Source: CAWHYG01 sp963833505 (GTDB taxonomy: Bacteria; Eisenbacteria; RBG-16-71-46; CAIMUX01). Taken from it: DNA of 64,000 nt. Each line of letters opens with the position of its first letter. Position 1 is the first letter of the stretch. The stretch covers positions 310,001-374,000 of the forward strand of contig CAWHYG010000005.1 in assembly GCA_963833505.1 (NCBI GenBank). Reading direction: 5' to 3'. The notes below the pieces were generated by a model that worked only from the letters and a program-made list of their open reading frames with translations, was not told where the DNA came from and did no database searches. Of the stretch, positions 1 to 7,984 are shown in pieces. Made by a program: the position numbers and the translations under genes.

Positions 1-190
1 AAATCTCATGGTCATGAAGGAGCCAACCAGATTCTCACGGAAGCGGCCCCGAGACGTTTCATTTGTGAAAGAATGTACAATGAGCAGGATGAGCTTATCT
101 GTCGCAGTCGCTGAATGAATTGACCTTCGGGCCAACCGGAAACTACAGTCGGTGTGTACGATGCCGTCTTGCGCCAAGTGATCCGAGTGA
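1..190. other. Decayed sequence upstream of CHAT gene
   Basis: No intact gene is visible. Frame 1 at about 130-192 reads GQPETTVGVYDAVLRQV and then stops. VYDAVL-type strings occur in the segment between the TPR and CHAT parts of TPR-CHAT proteins. Stops interrupt all three forward frames. I read this as the frameshifted or deleted N-terminal part of the CHAT gene that follows, at low to moderate certainty. Confidence 0.35.
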
Positions 191-292
191 GGAAGTGATG
201 TACGAAGAGGGGGAACGGCGGGGAGATCGGGGAGCGGTGTTCCACCATCCCACAACTTTGGTCCCTATGCCGTCCTGGCAACCACGCAGCTC

Positions 293-1912
293 ATGCAGAG
301 AAAGGGAGAGGAAGCATGGGCCTCGCTGGAGCGGGGCCTCAACCGTAGCCTGCTCGACGAGTGCGCTCCTTCGGATGGGAAGGGATCATCGACTGATTCG
401 GGTCCCGATCGCGCCTCGGATCCCCGGAACTGCAAGTTGGAGACCGTTCAGGCCGCTCTCTCGGATCATGCCGCTCTCATCGGGTGGCTCGACTCGTACC
501 GCAGCTACTCGTTTGACTCGGTCTATCCGCTCTGGGGTTATGTGATCCGCCACACCGGGCCGATTCAATGGGTGCGGATCGGTCCCCCCGCCGGGGTGGA
601 CGAGCGGGCCGCCAGCCGGAAGGTCGGCGAACTCCCCAACGTGCTTTGTGACCAGGCCGGCTGGCCGTTCCGGAGTCCGGCCAGCGGTGAACTCGTGCAG
701 GAGGCCCGGTCGACCTATGAGGAAGTGTTGGCCCCGCTGGAGAAGTGTCTGCGCGGCGTCGATCAGCTCGTCGTGGTCCAGGCGATGCTCATCGGCTCGC
801 TGCCCCTCGACGCGCTGATGGATTCATCCGGCACCTGGATCGGCGATCGGTTTGCCATCTCTTATACACCCTCTGCCACCCTGCTTGCCTGGATGCGGAA
901 GCAACGTGGCCCGGTCCGGGACCCGCGAACGTGGCGCGTGCTGGCCGTCGGGGATCCGGAGTTCGGACCGGGAACGAAGGACGTGGAACCGACACCGGAT
1001 CTGGCGGCCCGGCAGCTCGGCGATCCGGTAGGATCGGCGTCTTCCCGCCGGGTGAATCCGGGGCACTCGACCCGGGCGCTCACCCGCGAGGAGGATGCGC
1101 GGGAAAGCGTCTCCCGTCTGCCCGAATCGCGGAACGAGATCCGCCGGATCGCCCAGATATTCCCGTCCTGCACCGTCCTGCTCGGGAGGGACGCATCGGA
1201 GAGGGAAATCGCTCGCCTGGCGATGAGCGGAAAGCTGGAAGAGTACGATTTGATCCACCTCGCCACCCATTCTCTGATGGACCCGGACGTGGTTCTTCAG
1301 ATGCGCTCCGCGATCCTTCTTTCCCCGGCGGATTCTGCGGCGGGCAGCGCCGACCCGGGTGTCTCCCCCGCGAAAAACGGTTTGCTCACGTCGGAGGAGA
1401 TCCGGTCGACCTGGAAGCTGAAGGCCGACCTCGTGACCCTGAGCACGTGCCCGACAGAGCTTCACACTCAGAAACAAGAGACTATTCTCGGGTTTACCCG
1501 GGGACTGTTCCATGCCGGCGCGAAATGCCTGCTCGTGAGCCAATGGAACGTGGATGATGAGGCCACGGCCCTGCTCATGGGCCGGTTCTATGAAAACGTG
1601 ACCGGCTCCTACGGGGACGTCCGCATGGGCCTCCTCGGCCAGGCGATGCCGAAAGCCGTCGCCCTGCGGGAGGCCAAGCACTGGCTGCGCGAGTATCGCG
1701 ATGCCGAAAGCGGCCGGCCGTTTTCCAACCCGGCGTATTGGGCGGCGTTCACTTTTTCTGGGAGATTCTGGGGAATCTTGACCTCACACGACGTTCTTGG
1801 GGCCCGGCGCGAGCGGCGCATCCGGCCGCGGCTGCCGCGCTCTGCGGGCCGGCTCCGGTCGCACGCCCGATCAGAACGGACATCTCCGGCGTCTGGCCGC
1901 GGGGGATCGTGA
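293..1912 (+). CDS. CHAT-domain (caspase-like) protein, 5' end damaged
   Basis: CHAT domains are caspase-fold cysteine protease domains found in prokaryotic signalling and defence proteins. Counting from the ATG at 293, the His motif HLATH puts the catalytic His at 326, and the Cys motif LSTC puts the Cys at 386. The family norm for the second motif is SAC, so T replaces A. A following segment VSQWNVDDEATALLM is also typical. Residues 8-22 (WASLERGLNRSLLDE) match the linker that normally follows TPR repeats. The same frame stays open back to 191 and reads YAVLATTQLMQRKGEEAW, so homology extends upstream of the only ATG, and no good ribosome site precedes 293. The TPR sensor region is therefore missing, either lost or in other frames. 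The last 40 residues after FSGRFWGIL are Arg-rich and unlike the family. The CHAT call is firm; whether the gene is functional is doubtful. Confidence 0.7.
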   Translation: MQRKGEEAWASLERGLNRSLLDECAPSDGKGSSTDSGPDRASDPRNCKLETVQAALSDHAALIGWLDSYRSYSFDSVYPLWGYVIRHTGPIQWVRIGPPAGVDERAASRKVGELPNVLCDQAGWPFRSPASGELVQEARSTYEEVLAPLEKCLRGVDQLVVVQAMLIGSLPLDALMDSSGTWIGDRFAISYTPSATLLAWMRKQRGPVRDPRTWRVLAVGDPEFGPGTKDVEPTPDLAARQLGDPVGSASSRRVNPGHSTRALTREEDARESVSRLPESRNEIRRIAQIFPSCTVLLGRDASEREIARLAMSGKLEEYDLIHLATHSLMDPDVVLQMRSAILLSPADSAAGSADPGVSPAKNGLLTSEEIRSTWKLKADLVTLSTCPTELHTQKQETILGFTRGLFHAGAKCLLVSQWNVDDEATALLMGRFYENVTGSYGDVRMGLLGQAMPKAVALREAKHWLREYRDAESGRPFSNPAYWAAFTFSGRFWGILTSHDVLGARRERRIRPRLPRSAGRLRSHARSERTSPASGRGGS

Positions 1913-1962
1913 TTACCGCGGACCAGCCATTGTACGTTTCAGCCGGAGCCCGGCGCCCCACC

Positions 1963-3054
1963 TCATTTCAGCAACACCGCCCTCTTCACCGCCTTGAAGC
2001 TCCCCGCCTGCATGCGGACGAAATAAACCCCGCTGGCCGCGGCCGAGCCCCGCCCGTCACGACCGTTCCAGGTCGCCGAGTACCGACCGGGCACCGTCAG
2101 GCCATTCACAAGCGCACGCACCTGGCGGCCCGCGACGTCATAGATCTCGATGCTCGTCATCCGGGTCACCGGCACCTCATAAAGGACATGCAGCGGTGCC
2201 GGCCCCACCGAGCCCAGGATCGGCCCGAGGCGGAATTCCTTCGGGAGGGTCAGAGCGACCGAGACGATCGGGACGCTGCAGGCCGAGTCGCTGCGCGCCT
2301 CGAAGCCACAATCCTCGGCCGAGATGGCAAAACAGTAGTTGTACAGTCCCCGCTGGAGAAGAGAGATCGTCGCGGTCTGGACATGCGGCGGCAGCGAGTC
2401 CAGGGCGACCGGCGACGGATTCATCAGGTAGACGACCTGCCGGACCTCGTCCGGGGAGTGATCGCTCCAGGCCAGCTGGACATGAAGCGAGTCGTCCACC
2501 GATTGCAGCTGCGTGATGGTGACGCCCGTGGGCGCGACCGGCGGCAGCGGCTTGTGGCCTATGTCGATGTTGGAAGGATTGGCTTCGCCGCAAGGGTCGA
2601 AGGCGGCGACGTAGTAGCTGTAGTTCATACCGGAAACCGCGGTGGAGTCGATCCAGGCAGTCACGCCGGCCACCGTCGCCCCCCGGAGCACCGAGTCGCG
2701 GTAGATCCGGTATCCGGTCTCGCCGTCGCCGCTTTCGATCCAGGTCACGCGCACGCCGGCGCAGAACGTCTTGCTCGCCTGCACTCCGGCCACGGGGTTC
2801 AGAACGATGCAGCTCGCCGGGTCTCCTTTGGCGAAGCTCCCGGTCAGGCTGAAGTTGCCCCCGGCGACGATGCCGGCATCGGGCTGGCTCGTCGTCGTCT
2901 GCAAGCTCAGATTGCCCGACTGGCTGTTCCCTCCGCTGCCGTAAACGGTGCTGCGGATGAGCTGGTACTGTGCTCCGGCCCCTCCGCAGGCGAGGAACGA
3001 CAGCACAAGGGCGGCGCCGGCCGCCCGGCAGGGAAACACGATTGGAGTTCTCAT
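1963..3054 (-). CDS. Secreted FN3-type protein with FlgD-like C-terminal module
   Basis: The start at 3054 is chosen because an AAAGGAG site lies about eight bases upstream and the protein then begins with a clear signal peptide (MRTPIVFPCRAAGAALVLSF, then ACGGAGA). Mature residues resemble fibronectin type III strands (VTWIESGDGETGYRIYRD; VQLAWSDHSPDEVRQV). The last ~80 residues are the FlgD-like module (IEIYDVAGRQVRALV, WNGRDGRGSAAASGVYFVRM) and end in KRAVLLK. This C-terminal module is typical of extracellular proteins in FCB-related phyla, where it may serve in anchoring or secretion. The gene starts 17 bases after the stop of the repeat protein upstream, so the two are probably cotranscribed. 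The specific role is unknown. Confidence 0.8.
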   Translation of the reverse strand: MRTPIVFPCRAAGAALVLSFLACGGAGAQYQLIRSTVYGSGGNSQSGNLSLQTTTSQPDAGIVAGGNFSLTGSFAKGDPASCIVLNPVAGVQASKTFCAGVRVTWIESGDGETGYRIYRDSVLRGATVAGVTAWIDSTAVSGMNYSYYVAAFDPCGEANPSNIDIGHKPLPPVAPTGVTITQLQSVDDSLHVQLAWSDHSPDEVRQVVYLMNPSPVALDSLPPHVQTATISLLQRGLYNYCFAISAEDCGFEARSDSACSVPIVSVALTLPKEFRLGPILGSVGPAPLHVLYEVPVTRMTSIEIYDVAGRQVRALVNGLTVPGRYSATWNGRDGRGSAAASGVYFVRMQAGSFKAVKRAVLLK

Positions 3055-3071
3055 GCCGTCCGCTCCTTTCT

Positions 3072-6000
3072 TTAGGGGTTCACGATCATGTAGTGGATGG
3101 ACAAGCTCCCCGCGGTCGGCGGGACGCAGCCGTTGGCCGGATAAGCCCACCCCATTACGCTAACTGCAATTTGGGCCTGCCCTGCGGATACGCCAATGCA
3201 ATAGGCGCTGACGGCTTGCGGATTCGTGTTGATCTCCGGCATCGTCGCGGTCAGGAACACCAGGCTGGTTGACGCGATGAGAGGGTTGTTGATGGTCAGG
3301 TTGGCGCCAAAACCCACGGCGATCTGGTTGCAGTCGGAGAGCTGTGTCCATCCCACAGAACCAACGGTGATCGTGCCGGTCGCTGAGGTTGGCTGACTCG
3401 CGGTCGTCTGGAGAGTGCCGTCCGGAAACATGATGCCGTCGACCCCCGGCTTGCCGGCGATGTGGAGCTTGGCCTGCGGATTCGTCGTTCCCACGCCGAT
3501 CGAGCCGCTGACGTAGGCGCGCCCCTGGAAATAGCCCGCGAATCCGCTGGGGGCGCCCGACCGGCCGTAAACGCCAACGCCGGCGGTGCCGGCCGGGAAG
3601 GTGTCGGTCACGGCGCCGTAGACGGCGGCGCCGCTGGACGCGGCCATCTCACCGAAGATGCCCTTGCCGCCCGAGAGGCTGCTGGCGCCGTGTACCCCGT
3701 TCAGTCCGTCGCCTCTCACGCCTTCGCCGGTGTTGGACGAGCTGGTCCCGTGGACTCCAATTGCTGGCCCCGTTGCCGAGGTCGCCATTCCCGTGACGCC
3801 TTCCCCGTTGTAGGCCGTGGTCGCCCCGTAGACGCCGACCTCGATGGCCGGGGAGGGCGGCGGCTGCGGCACCGCCATGTTGTTCGCGAAACCCTCAACC
3901 GCGGCCCCGAACTGGCCGGCATTGGTCCCGAGAACTCCGATGGAGGGAGCCCCGTTCGGCGGGTTGTTCCACGTAGCGTCTCCCTCGACGCCGACTCCAC
4001 CAATCGCAGCGCCTCCTCCCCCGCCCTGTGACGAGGTCTTCCCATGAACTCCGATGGCTGGCCCGTTTGGCGAATTGGCATCCCCCTCGACGGCGACCCC
4101 GGTGGGGCCTGTGGTCGCGCCCTGGATCGCGTTGCCGGCGGTCTTCTCGACATCGACCCCGGCCGCGGGATTGTTCGTCCCGATCCCCACGTTGCCTCCG
4201 TTGTAGTAGAGATTGGATCCGTTGACCTGCCAAAGCGATCCGCCTCCGGAGCTTGCGGTCGTTTGGAGGCTGCCGTCCGGGAACATGATGCCGTCGACCC
4301 CCGGCGTGCCGGCGATGTGGAGCTTGGCCTTCGGATTCGTCGTTCCCACGCCGAGCGAGCCGCTCACGTATTCACGACCCTGGAAGTAGCCTGCGAATCC
4401 GCTGGGAGCGCCCGATCGGGCATAGACGCCGATGCCGTTCGCGCTGCTGTCGCTCGCGATCCCGTAAATGGCGGTGCCGCTGGGCGTGGTCGCCTCACCG
4501 AAAATGCCCTTGCCGCCCGCGAGGCTGCTGACGCCGTGGACGCCGTTCCATCCCTCGCCTTTCACACCTTCGCCCACGGCGGATGCGCTCGTCCCATGGA
4601 CGCCGATCGTGGACCCGGTAGACGCCGAAACCGCCCCGAGAACGCCTTGCCCGGAGGTCGAGGCGCTGGCTCCGCTGACTCCGATGGTGGCGCCGGTTCC
4701 GGTGGCCGAGCCGTAGACGGCCGTGCCGGCGGCTCCCGCGGTCGCGCCCTGGATGGCAGTACCGGTGGTCTTCTCGGCGTCGACACCTGCCGCAGGCGTG
4801 TTCGTCCCGATCCCCACGCTGCCGTTGTTGTAATACAGGTTGTTGCCGTTGATCAGCCAGAGCGCGCCGCCTTGACTCGCAGTCGTCTGCAGGGTGCCGT
4901 CCGGGAACATGATGCCGTCGACCCCCGGCGCGCCGGCGATGTGGAGCTTGGCCTTCGGATTCGTCGTTCCCACGCCGAGCGAGCCGCTCACATACTCGCG
5001 GCCCTGGAAGTAGCCTGCGAATCCGTTGGGTGCGCCCGAGCGGCCGTAGATGCCGATGCCGGTCGCGCTGCTGTCGCTCGCGACGCCGTAGACGGCGGTG
5101 CCGCTGGCCGTGGTCGTCTCGCCAAAAAGGCCCTTGCCGCCGCTGAGGCTGCTGACGCCGTGCACACCGGTCGCACCCTCGCCGCGCATCCCCTCGCCGT
5201 TCGTCGAAATCCCGTGCACGCCCGTCGCGCCCTCGCCGCGCATTCCTTCACCGTTCGTCGAAATCCCGTGCACGCCGGTCGCACCCTCGCCCCGCATGCC
5301 TTCGCCGTTCGTCGAGAGCCCGTGCACGCCCGTCTGGCCCTCACCCCGCATGCCTTCGCCGTTCGTCGAGAGCCCGTGCACGCCCGTCTGGCCCTCACCC
5401 CGCATGCCTTCGCCGTTCGCCGAGAGCCCGTGCACGCCCGTCTGGCCCTCACCGCGCATTCCTTCGCCGTTCGTTGAAATCCCGTGCACGCCGGTCGCGC
5501 CCTCGCCCTTCACACCTTCGCCGGAGTTGGCCGCGCTGGTCCCGTGAACGCCGATGGCGTGTCCCGAAGTGGCGGTCGCTTCTCCCTTGAGCCCGACACC
5601 GGCGGTGTCCGTGCTGGCGCCGTGGACGCCGTTCTTCCCCTCGCCGAGGACACCGTCACCATCCGTCGTGGCGATCCCGTGTACGCCGGTCGACCCCTCG
5701 CCGTGGATCCCCTCGCCGGTCGGAGAATCCGCCGTCCCGAAGACCCCGAAGGTCAACCCCGATGGGTTCGTCGATTGCGCGACCAGAGCCGTCGGCGTGT
5801 TCGGATCCGTGGTGATGGTCGTCTTTGCCGGGCCTGGCCTGTTCATCGGCTGGCTTCCAACGGCGTTAGTCCGTGCCCCCGCCTGCGGACCCCTTTGCGC
5901 GCCGGGTCCCTGCCCGGTTACCGGGCCGATGTTGACATTCCCGGAATTATCGACGTAGATCCCTTTGGTCTGGAGCGCGTACGGGGTTGCGGTGACGTTC

Positions 6001-6353
6001 ACTCGAGGTGTCAGGATCGTGTAGGTTCCTCCTCCCGACGGATATCGGATCGAGATCTCCAGCCAGCGCGCGTCGCCGGTCCAGGCCGCCGCCCCGAAAT
6101 CCAGGAGCGCCGCGAAGACGCCGGTGGTCACCGTGACCCCGTTGATGGCCAGGGTGGTTCCGATTTGCAATCCGCCGGTCGCCGAGTCCCAGAGGCCGAA
6201 CTCGAAATCGGCCAGACCGTTCAAGGGCTGGCCCTGGAGGCTGACCGACCCCTGGTAGGTAAACGCGGTGCCGAGAGGGTCGGCCAGCGCGGGCAGGCTC
6301 GCCAGGCAGATCGCGCAGAGAGTCAGCACAAGAATGAAAGCCGGGGTTTTCAT
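3072..6353 (-). CDS. Large secreted repeat protein (GVHG/GEG repeats)
   Basis: This 1093-residue protein starts with a signal peptide (MKTPAFILVLTLCAICLASL then PALA) behind a GGAGGAATTGTC ribosome site. Residues ~25-130 look like a beta domain (GTAFTYQGSVSLQGQPLNG) found at the start of related repeat proteins. The rest is built from Gly-rich repeats of the type G-x-GVHG-x-S and GEG-x-x-GEG, including six 18-residue copies in tandem. A long module (GGKGIFGE ... GFAGYFQGR.YVSGS.GVGTTNP.AKLHIAG.PGVDGIMFPDG.LQTTAS) appears three times. The TTNPKAKLHI segment resembles tail-fibre-like beta-helical surface proteins. It has no FlgD-like end and terminates in a unique ~110-residue domain with three Cys. 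I infer a fibrous surface protein. It is probably cotranscribed with the FN3-type gene 17 bases downstream. Confidence 0.8.
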   Translation of the reverse strand: MKTPAFILVLTLCAICLASLPALADPLGTAFTYQGSVSLQGQPLNGLADFEFGLWDSATGGLQIGTTLAINGVTVTTGVFAALLDFGAAAWTGDARWLEISIRYPSGGGTYTILTPRVNVTATPYALQTKGIYVDNSGNVNIGPVTGQGPGAQRGPQAGARTNAVGSQPMNRPGPAKTTITTDPNTPTALVAQSTNPSGLTFGVFGTADSPTGEGIHGEGSTGVHGIATTDGDGVLGEGKNGVHGASTDTAGVGLKGEATATSGHAIGVHGTSAANSGEGVKGEGATGVHGISTNGEGMRGEGQTGVHGLSANGEGMRGEGQTGVHGLSTNGEGMRGEGQTGVHGLSTNGEGMRGEGATGVHGISTNGEGMRGEGATGVHGISTNGEGMRGEGATGVHGVSSLSGGKGLFGETTTASGTAVYGVASDSSATGIGIYGRSGAPNGFAGYFQGREYVSGSLGVGTTNPKAKLHIAGAPGVDGIMFPDGTLQTTASQGGALWLINGNNLYYNNGSVGIGTNTPAAGVDAEKTTGTAIQGATAGAAGTAVYGSATGTGATIGVSGASASTSGQGVLGAVSASTGSTIGVHGTSASAVGEGVKGEGWNGVHGVSSLAGGKGIFGEATTPSGTAIYGIASDSSANGIGVYARSGAPSGFAGYFQGREYVSGSLGVGTTNPKAKLHIAGTPGVDGIMFPDGSLQTTASSGGGSLWQVNGSNLYYNGGNVGIGTNNPAAGVDVEKTAGNAIQGATTGPTGVAVEGDANSPNGPAIGVHGKTSSQGGGGGAAIGGVGVEGDATWNNPPNGAPSIGVLGTNAGQFGAAVEGFANNMAVPQPPPSPAIEVGVYGATTAYNGEGVTGMATSATGPAIGVHGTSSSNTGEGVRGDGLNGVHGASSLSGGKGIFGEMAASSGAAVYGAVTDTFPAGTAGVGVYGRSGAPSGFAGYFQGRAYVSGSIGVGTTNPQAKLHIAGKPGVDGIMFPDGTLQTTASQPTSATGTITVGSVGWTQLSDCNQIAVGFGANLTINNPLIASTSLVFLTATMPEINTNPQAVSAYCIGVSAGQAQIAVSVMGWAYPANGCVPPTAGSLSIHYMIVNP
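3408..5160 (-). repeat. Three ~270-bp segmental repeats within the GVHG protein gene
   Basis: Blocks beginning near 3408, 4260 and 4885 (plus-strand order) share long near-identical stretches that encode the GIMFPDG / GFAGYFQGR / GGKGIFGE module. They are internal duplications of one coding block, spaced by unrelated Gly-rich repeats of different length. Confidence 0.75.
5161..5484 (-). repeat. Six tandem 54-bp repeats inside the GVHG protein gene
   Basis: Six units of exactly 54 bp (unit starts at 5161, 5215, 5269, 5323, 5377 and 5431) encode the 18-residue unit NGEGMRGEG(Q/A)TGVHG(L/I)ST. The central units are nearly identical at DNA level, which points to recent expansion or gene conversion. 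Copy number is probably variable between strains. Confidence 0.85.
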
Positions 6354-6753
6354 GACAATTCCTCCTCGATCTCGACGGCCCTGACGAGCTGCTCCGGGGT
6401 TGGCTTGCCCGGGTTGATTGGGAGTCGCACGAGAAGGCGATTCCTAACGGAAAATGTCCGGCTGAATTCACGTCCGGCAGTCTCCCTCTCGAAGATCGTT
6501 CGATAGAATTCCACCCCTCGTACGAATCACGTTTGACGATCCACGCCTCGGAGCTGGAAGTCGGACGGCCTTGATCGTACCCGGAATCTTCGGCACTTGA
6601 GGACATCTGTCTCACCGGCGGAGATAGGGGCGCCTCGAAGGGCAGGCCCGTGTACTCAGGAGGTGTTGTCGCCCGTCGTTCGAGGCCCCTCGGGAATAAC
6701 ACACGTTGAGCCCGGACGGGCTCATGTCCCGCGTCTTGAAAGGGAGAGAAGTC
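6354..6753. other. Divergent intergenic region
   Basis: This is 400 bases between two genes that diverge, so it should hold promoters for both. I see only the ribosome sites at its edges (GGAGGAATT near 6360 on the minus strand and AGGGAGAG at 6741 on the plus strand) and no convincing -35/-10 pair. Confidence 0.4.
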
Positions 6754-7524
6754 ATGTTCAGAAGAACCGCGTTGTGGCTCCCGGCTCTGTTCGGCTTTGT
6801 GTTCCTGACCGGTTTCACCGCGGCGGACAGAGGTCCCGTCTCCGGCGACCGGCGCACGCCTCATTCGTCCCCGGCGGCGGATACCGCGACCGACCACGGG
6901 GCCGTCAGCCTGGGCCCCGGTCAAGGCGTGGCCATGCCGGGCCTGCCCCCCGGCTGCATCGCCCCAGGGTCGTATCTGATGCAGAACTACGATGGAGGTG
7001 CGGAGAATGCGTATCAGTGGACGGGCGTATGGGACCCGCCATTCAACGTCGGCAAGCCCGGCGGTGCGTTCGCTGAATGTTATGTGTCACCAAGTCCGAA
7101 CGGCTGCACGGTTGTGGGGTTCCAATTTTGGGTGACCTCCAAGGGGCCGTATATCCCCCCGCTACCTTTACACTATTCGGTCGCCTACGTTTGGGCCGAT
7201 GCCGGAGGTATACCAGGGGCGGCATTACGCCAGATGAACTTCACCCCCTATGTCGTCAGTCAGTGGCCGAGCATTGCTGAGGTGACTGTCTGCCTCTCCC
7301 TCGCCTCCTACCTCTATATTCCGCCGGGACAGCACTTTTGGGTCGGTTGCAAGGATACTGGCACCCCTCCGGCCGGCTCCTTCGCTCTGGCCGCTGACCT
7401 CAACGGTTTCGGAGGCTGCCCCTATACATACGTCTGGGGCCCCGGGGTCATCAAAGGCTGGGCGAGCGTAGGACCTATTTTTGGCCCGACCCAGGCCATG
7501 GGCATCGGGGTGTGGGTCAAATGA
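6754..7524 (+). CDS. Small secreted protein, paralogue of the broken gene at 25452-26167
   Basis: The start at 6754 follows an AGGGAGAGAAGTC ribosome site and opens with a signal peptide (MFRRTALWLPALFGFVFLTG then FTAA). The 256-residue product has GPGQGVAMPGLPPGCIAPGS near its mature N-terminus, several aromatic beta-strands, and a C-terminal signature ALAADLNGFGGCPYTYVWGP followed by WASVGPIFGPTQAMGIGVWV. The same layout (N-terminal GPGHGIAP.., tyrosine-rich middle, ADLNGFGG, W.NVS.IWGPTAAIGIDA) recurs in the gene at 25452-26167. The two define a family of about 250 residues that I do not recognise. No catalytic motif is visible. It has no FlgD-like end, so it may be freely secreted. The gene stands alone. 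Confidence 0.7.
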   Translation: MFRRTALWLPALFGFVFLTGFTAADRGPVSGDRRTPHSSPAADTATDHGAVSLGPGQGVAMPGLPPGCIAPGSYLMQNYDGGAENAYQWTGVWDPPFNVGKPGGAFAECYVSPSPNGCTVVGFQFWVTSKGPYIPPLPLHYSVAYVWADAGGIPGAALRQMNFTPYVVSQWPSIAEVTVCLSLASYLYIPPGQHFWVGCKDTGTPPAGSFALAADLNGFGGCPYTYVWGPGVIKGWASVGPIFGPTQAMGIGVWVK

Positions 7525-7666
7525 CACCAGTGGCGCCTGGTTTTCTTCCCCCGGCGCCGGTCAAGGATCGAAGCCTCCGTGGTTACCTCCCGGCTGCGCA
7601 GATATTGTGTGCCCGCGGAGCGCACGTCGGTTCACGGCCCGCTTCCTGGCTGCGCCCTGGTGGGAG

Positions 7667-7984
7667 TTACCCGTTCAACGTCTCTTGGCGCCCGGTTTTT
7701 GCCCCGCGAGGGTCCTTCTCGTCCACCTCACGCAGCTTGAAGAGGAGCTCGGGCCGTTCATCGAACCGGGCTCCGATCCCATAAATGACGGCGGCCGCAT
7801 GCTTGCACATCGTGGCCCAATCCGGACAGCTACAGGACGGATCTGGCTTCCGAGAGAACCTCCCGTCAGGGTGGCGAGCACCACCGTGTATCCGGGCGCA
7901 TCGGCCCCGGTCGGGGTAAGTACGTAGAGGCGCAGCAGGGGATCCATCCCCGCCCCCGTTCGCGTCCCCGAGGACGAAGGGCAC
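7667..7984 (-). pseudogene. SWIM zinc-finger protein remnant
   Basis: The minus strand reads PSCSCPDWATMCKHAAAVIY followed by GIGARFDERPELLFKLREVD. This is the C-terminal SWIM zinc-finger core (C-x-C-P-D ... C-K-H) plus the helix that normally follows it. Intact SWIM proteins of this class are about 250-400 residues, whereas here the upstream part is split over other frames between 7985 and 8100 (one frame reads FGRECDGIL, another GRSFAP). I find no start with a ribosome site. I call it a frameshifted remnant. The rest of 7525-8306 holds nothing else I can support. Confidence 0.55.

Noticed and set aside
5161..5484. Regular 54-bp repeats as a CRISPR array
   Set aside because: Units are contiguous and coding, without unique spacers.
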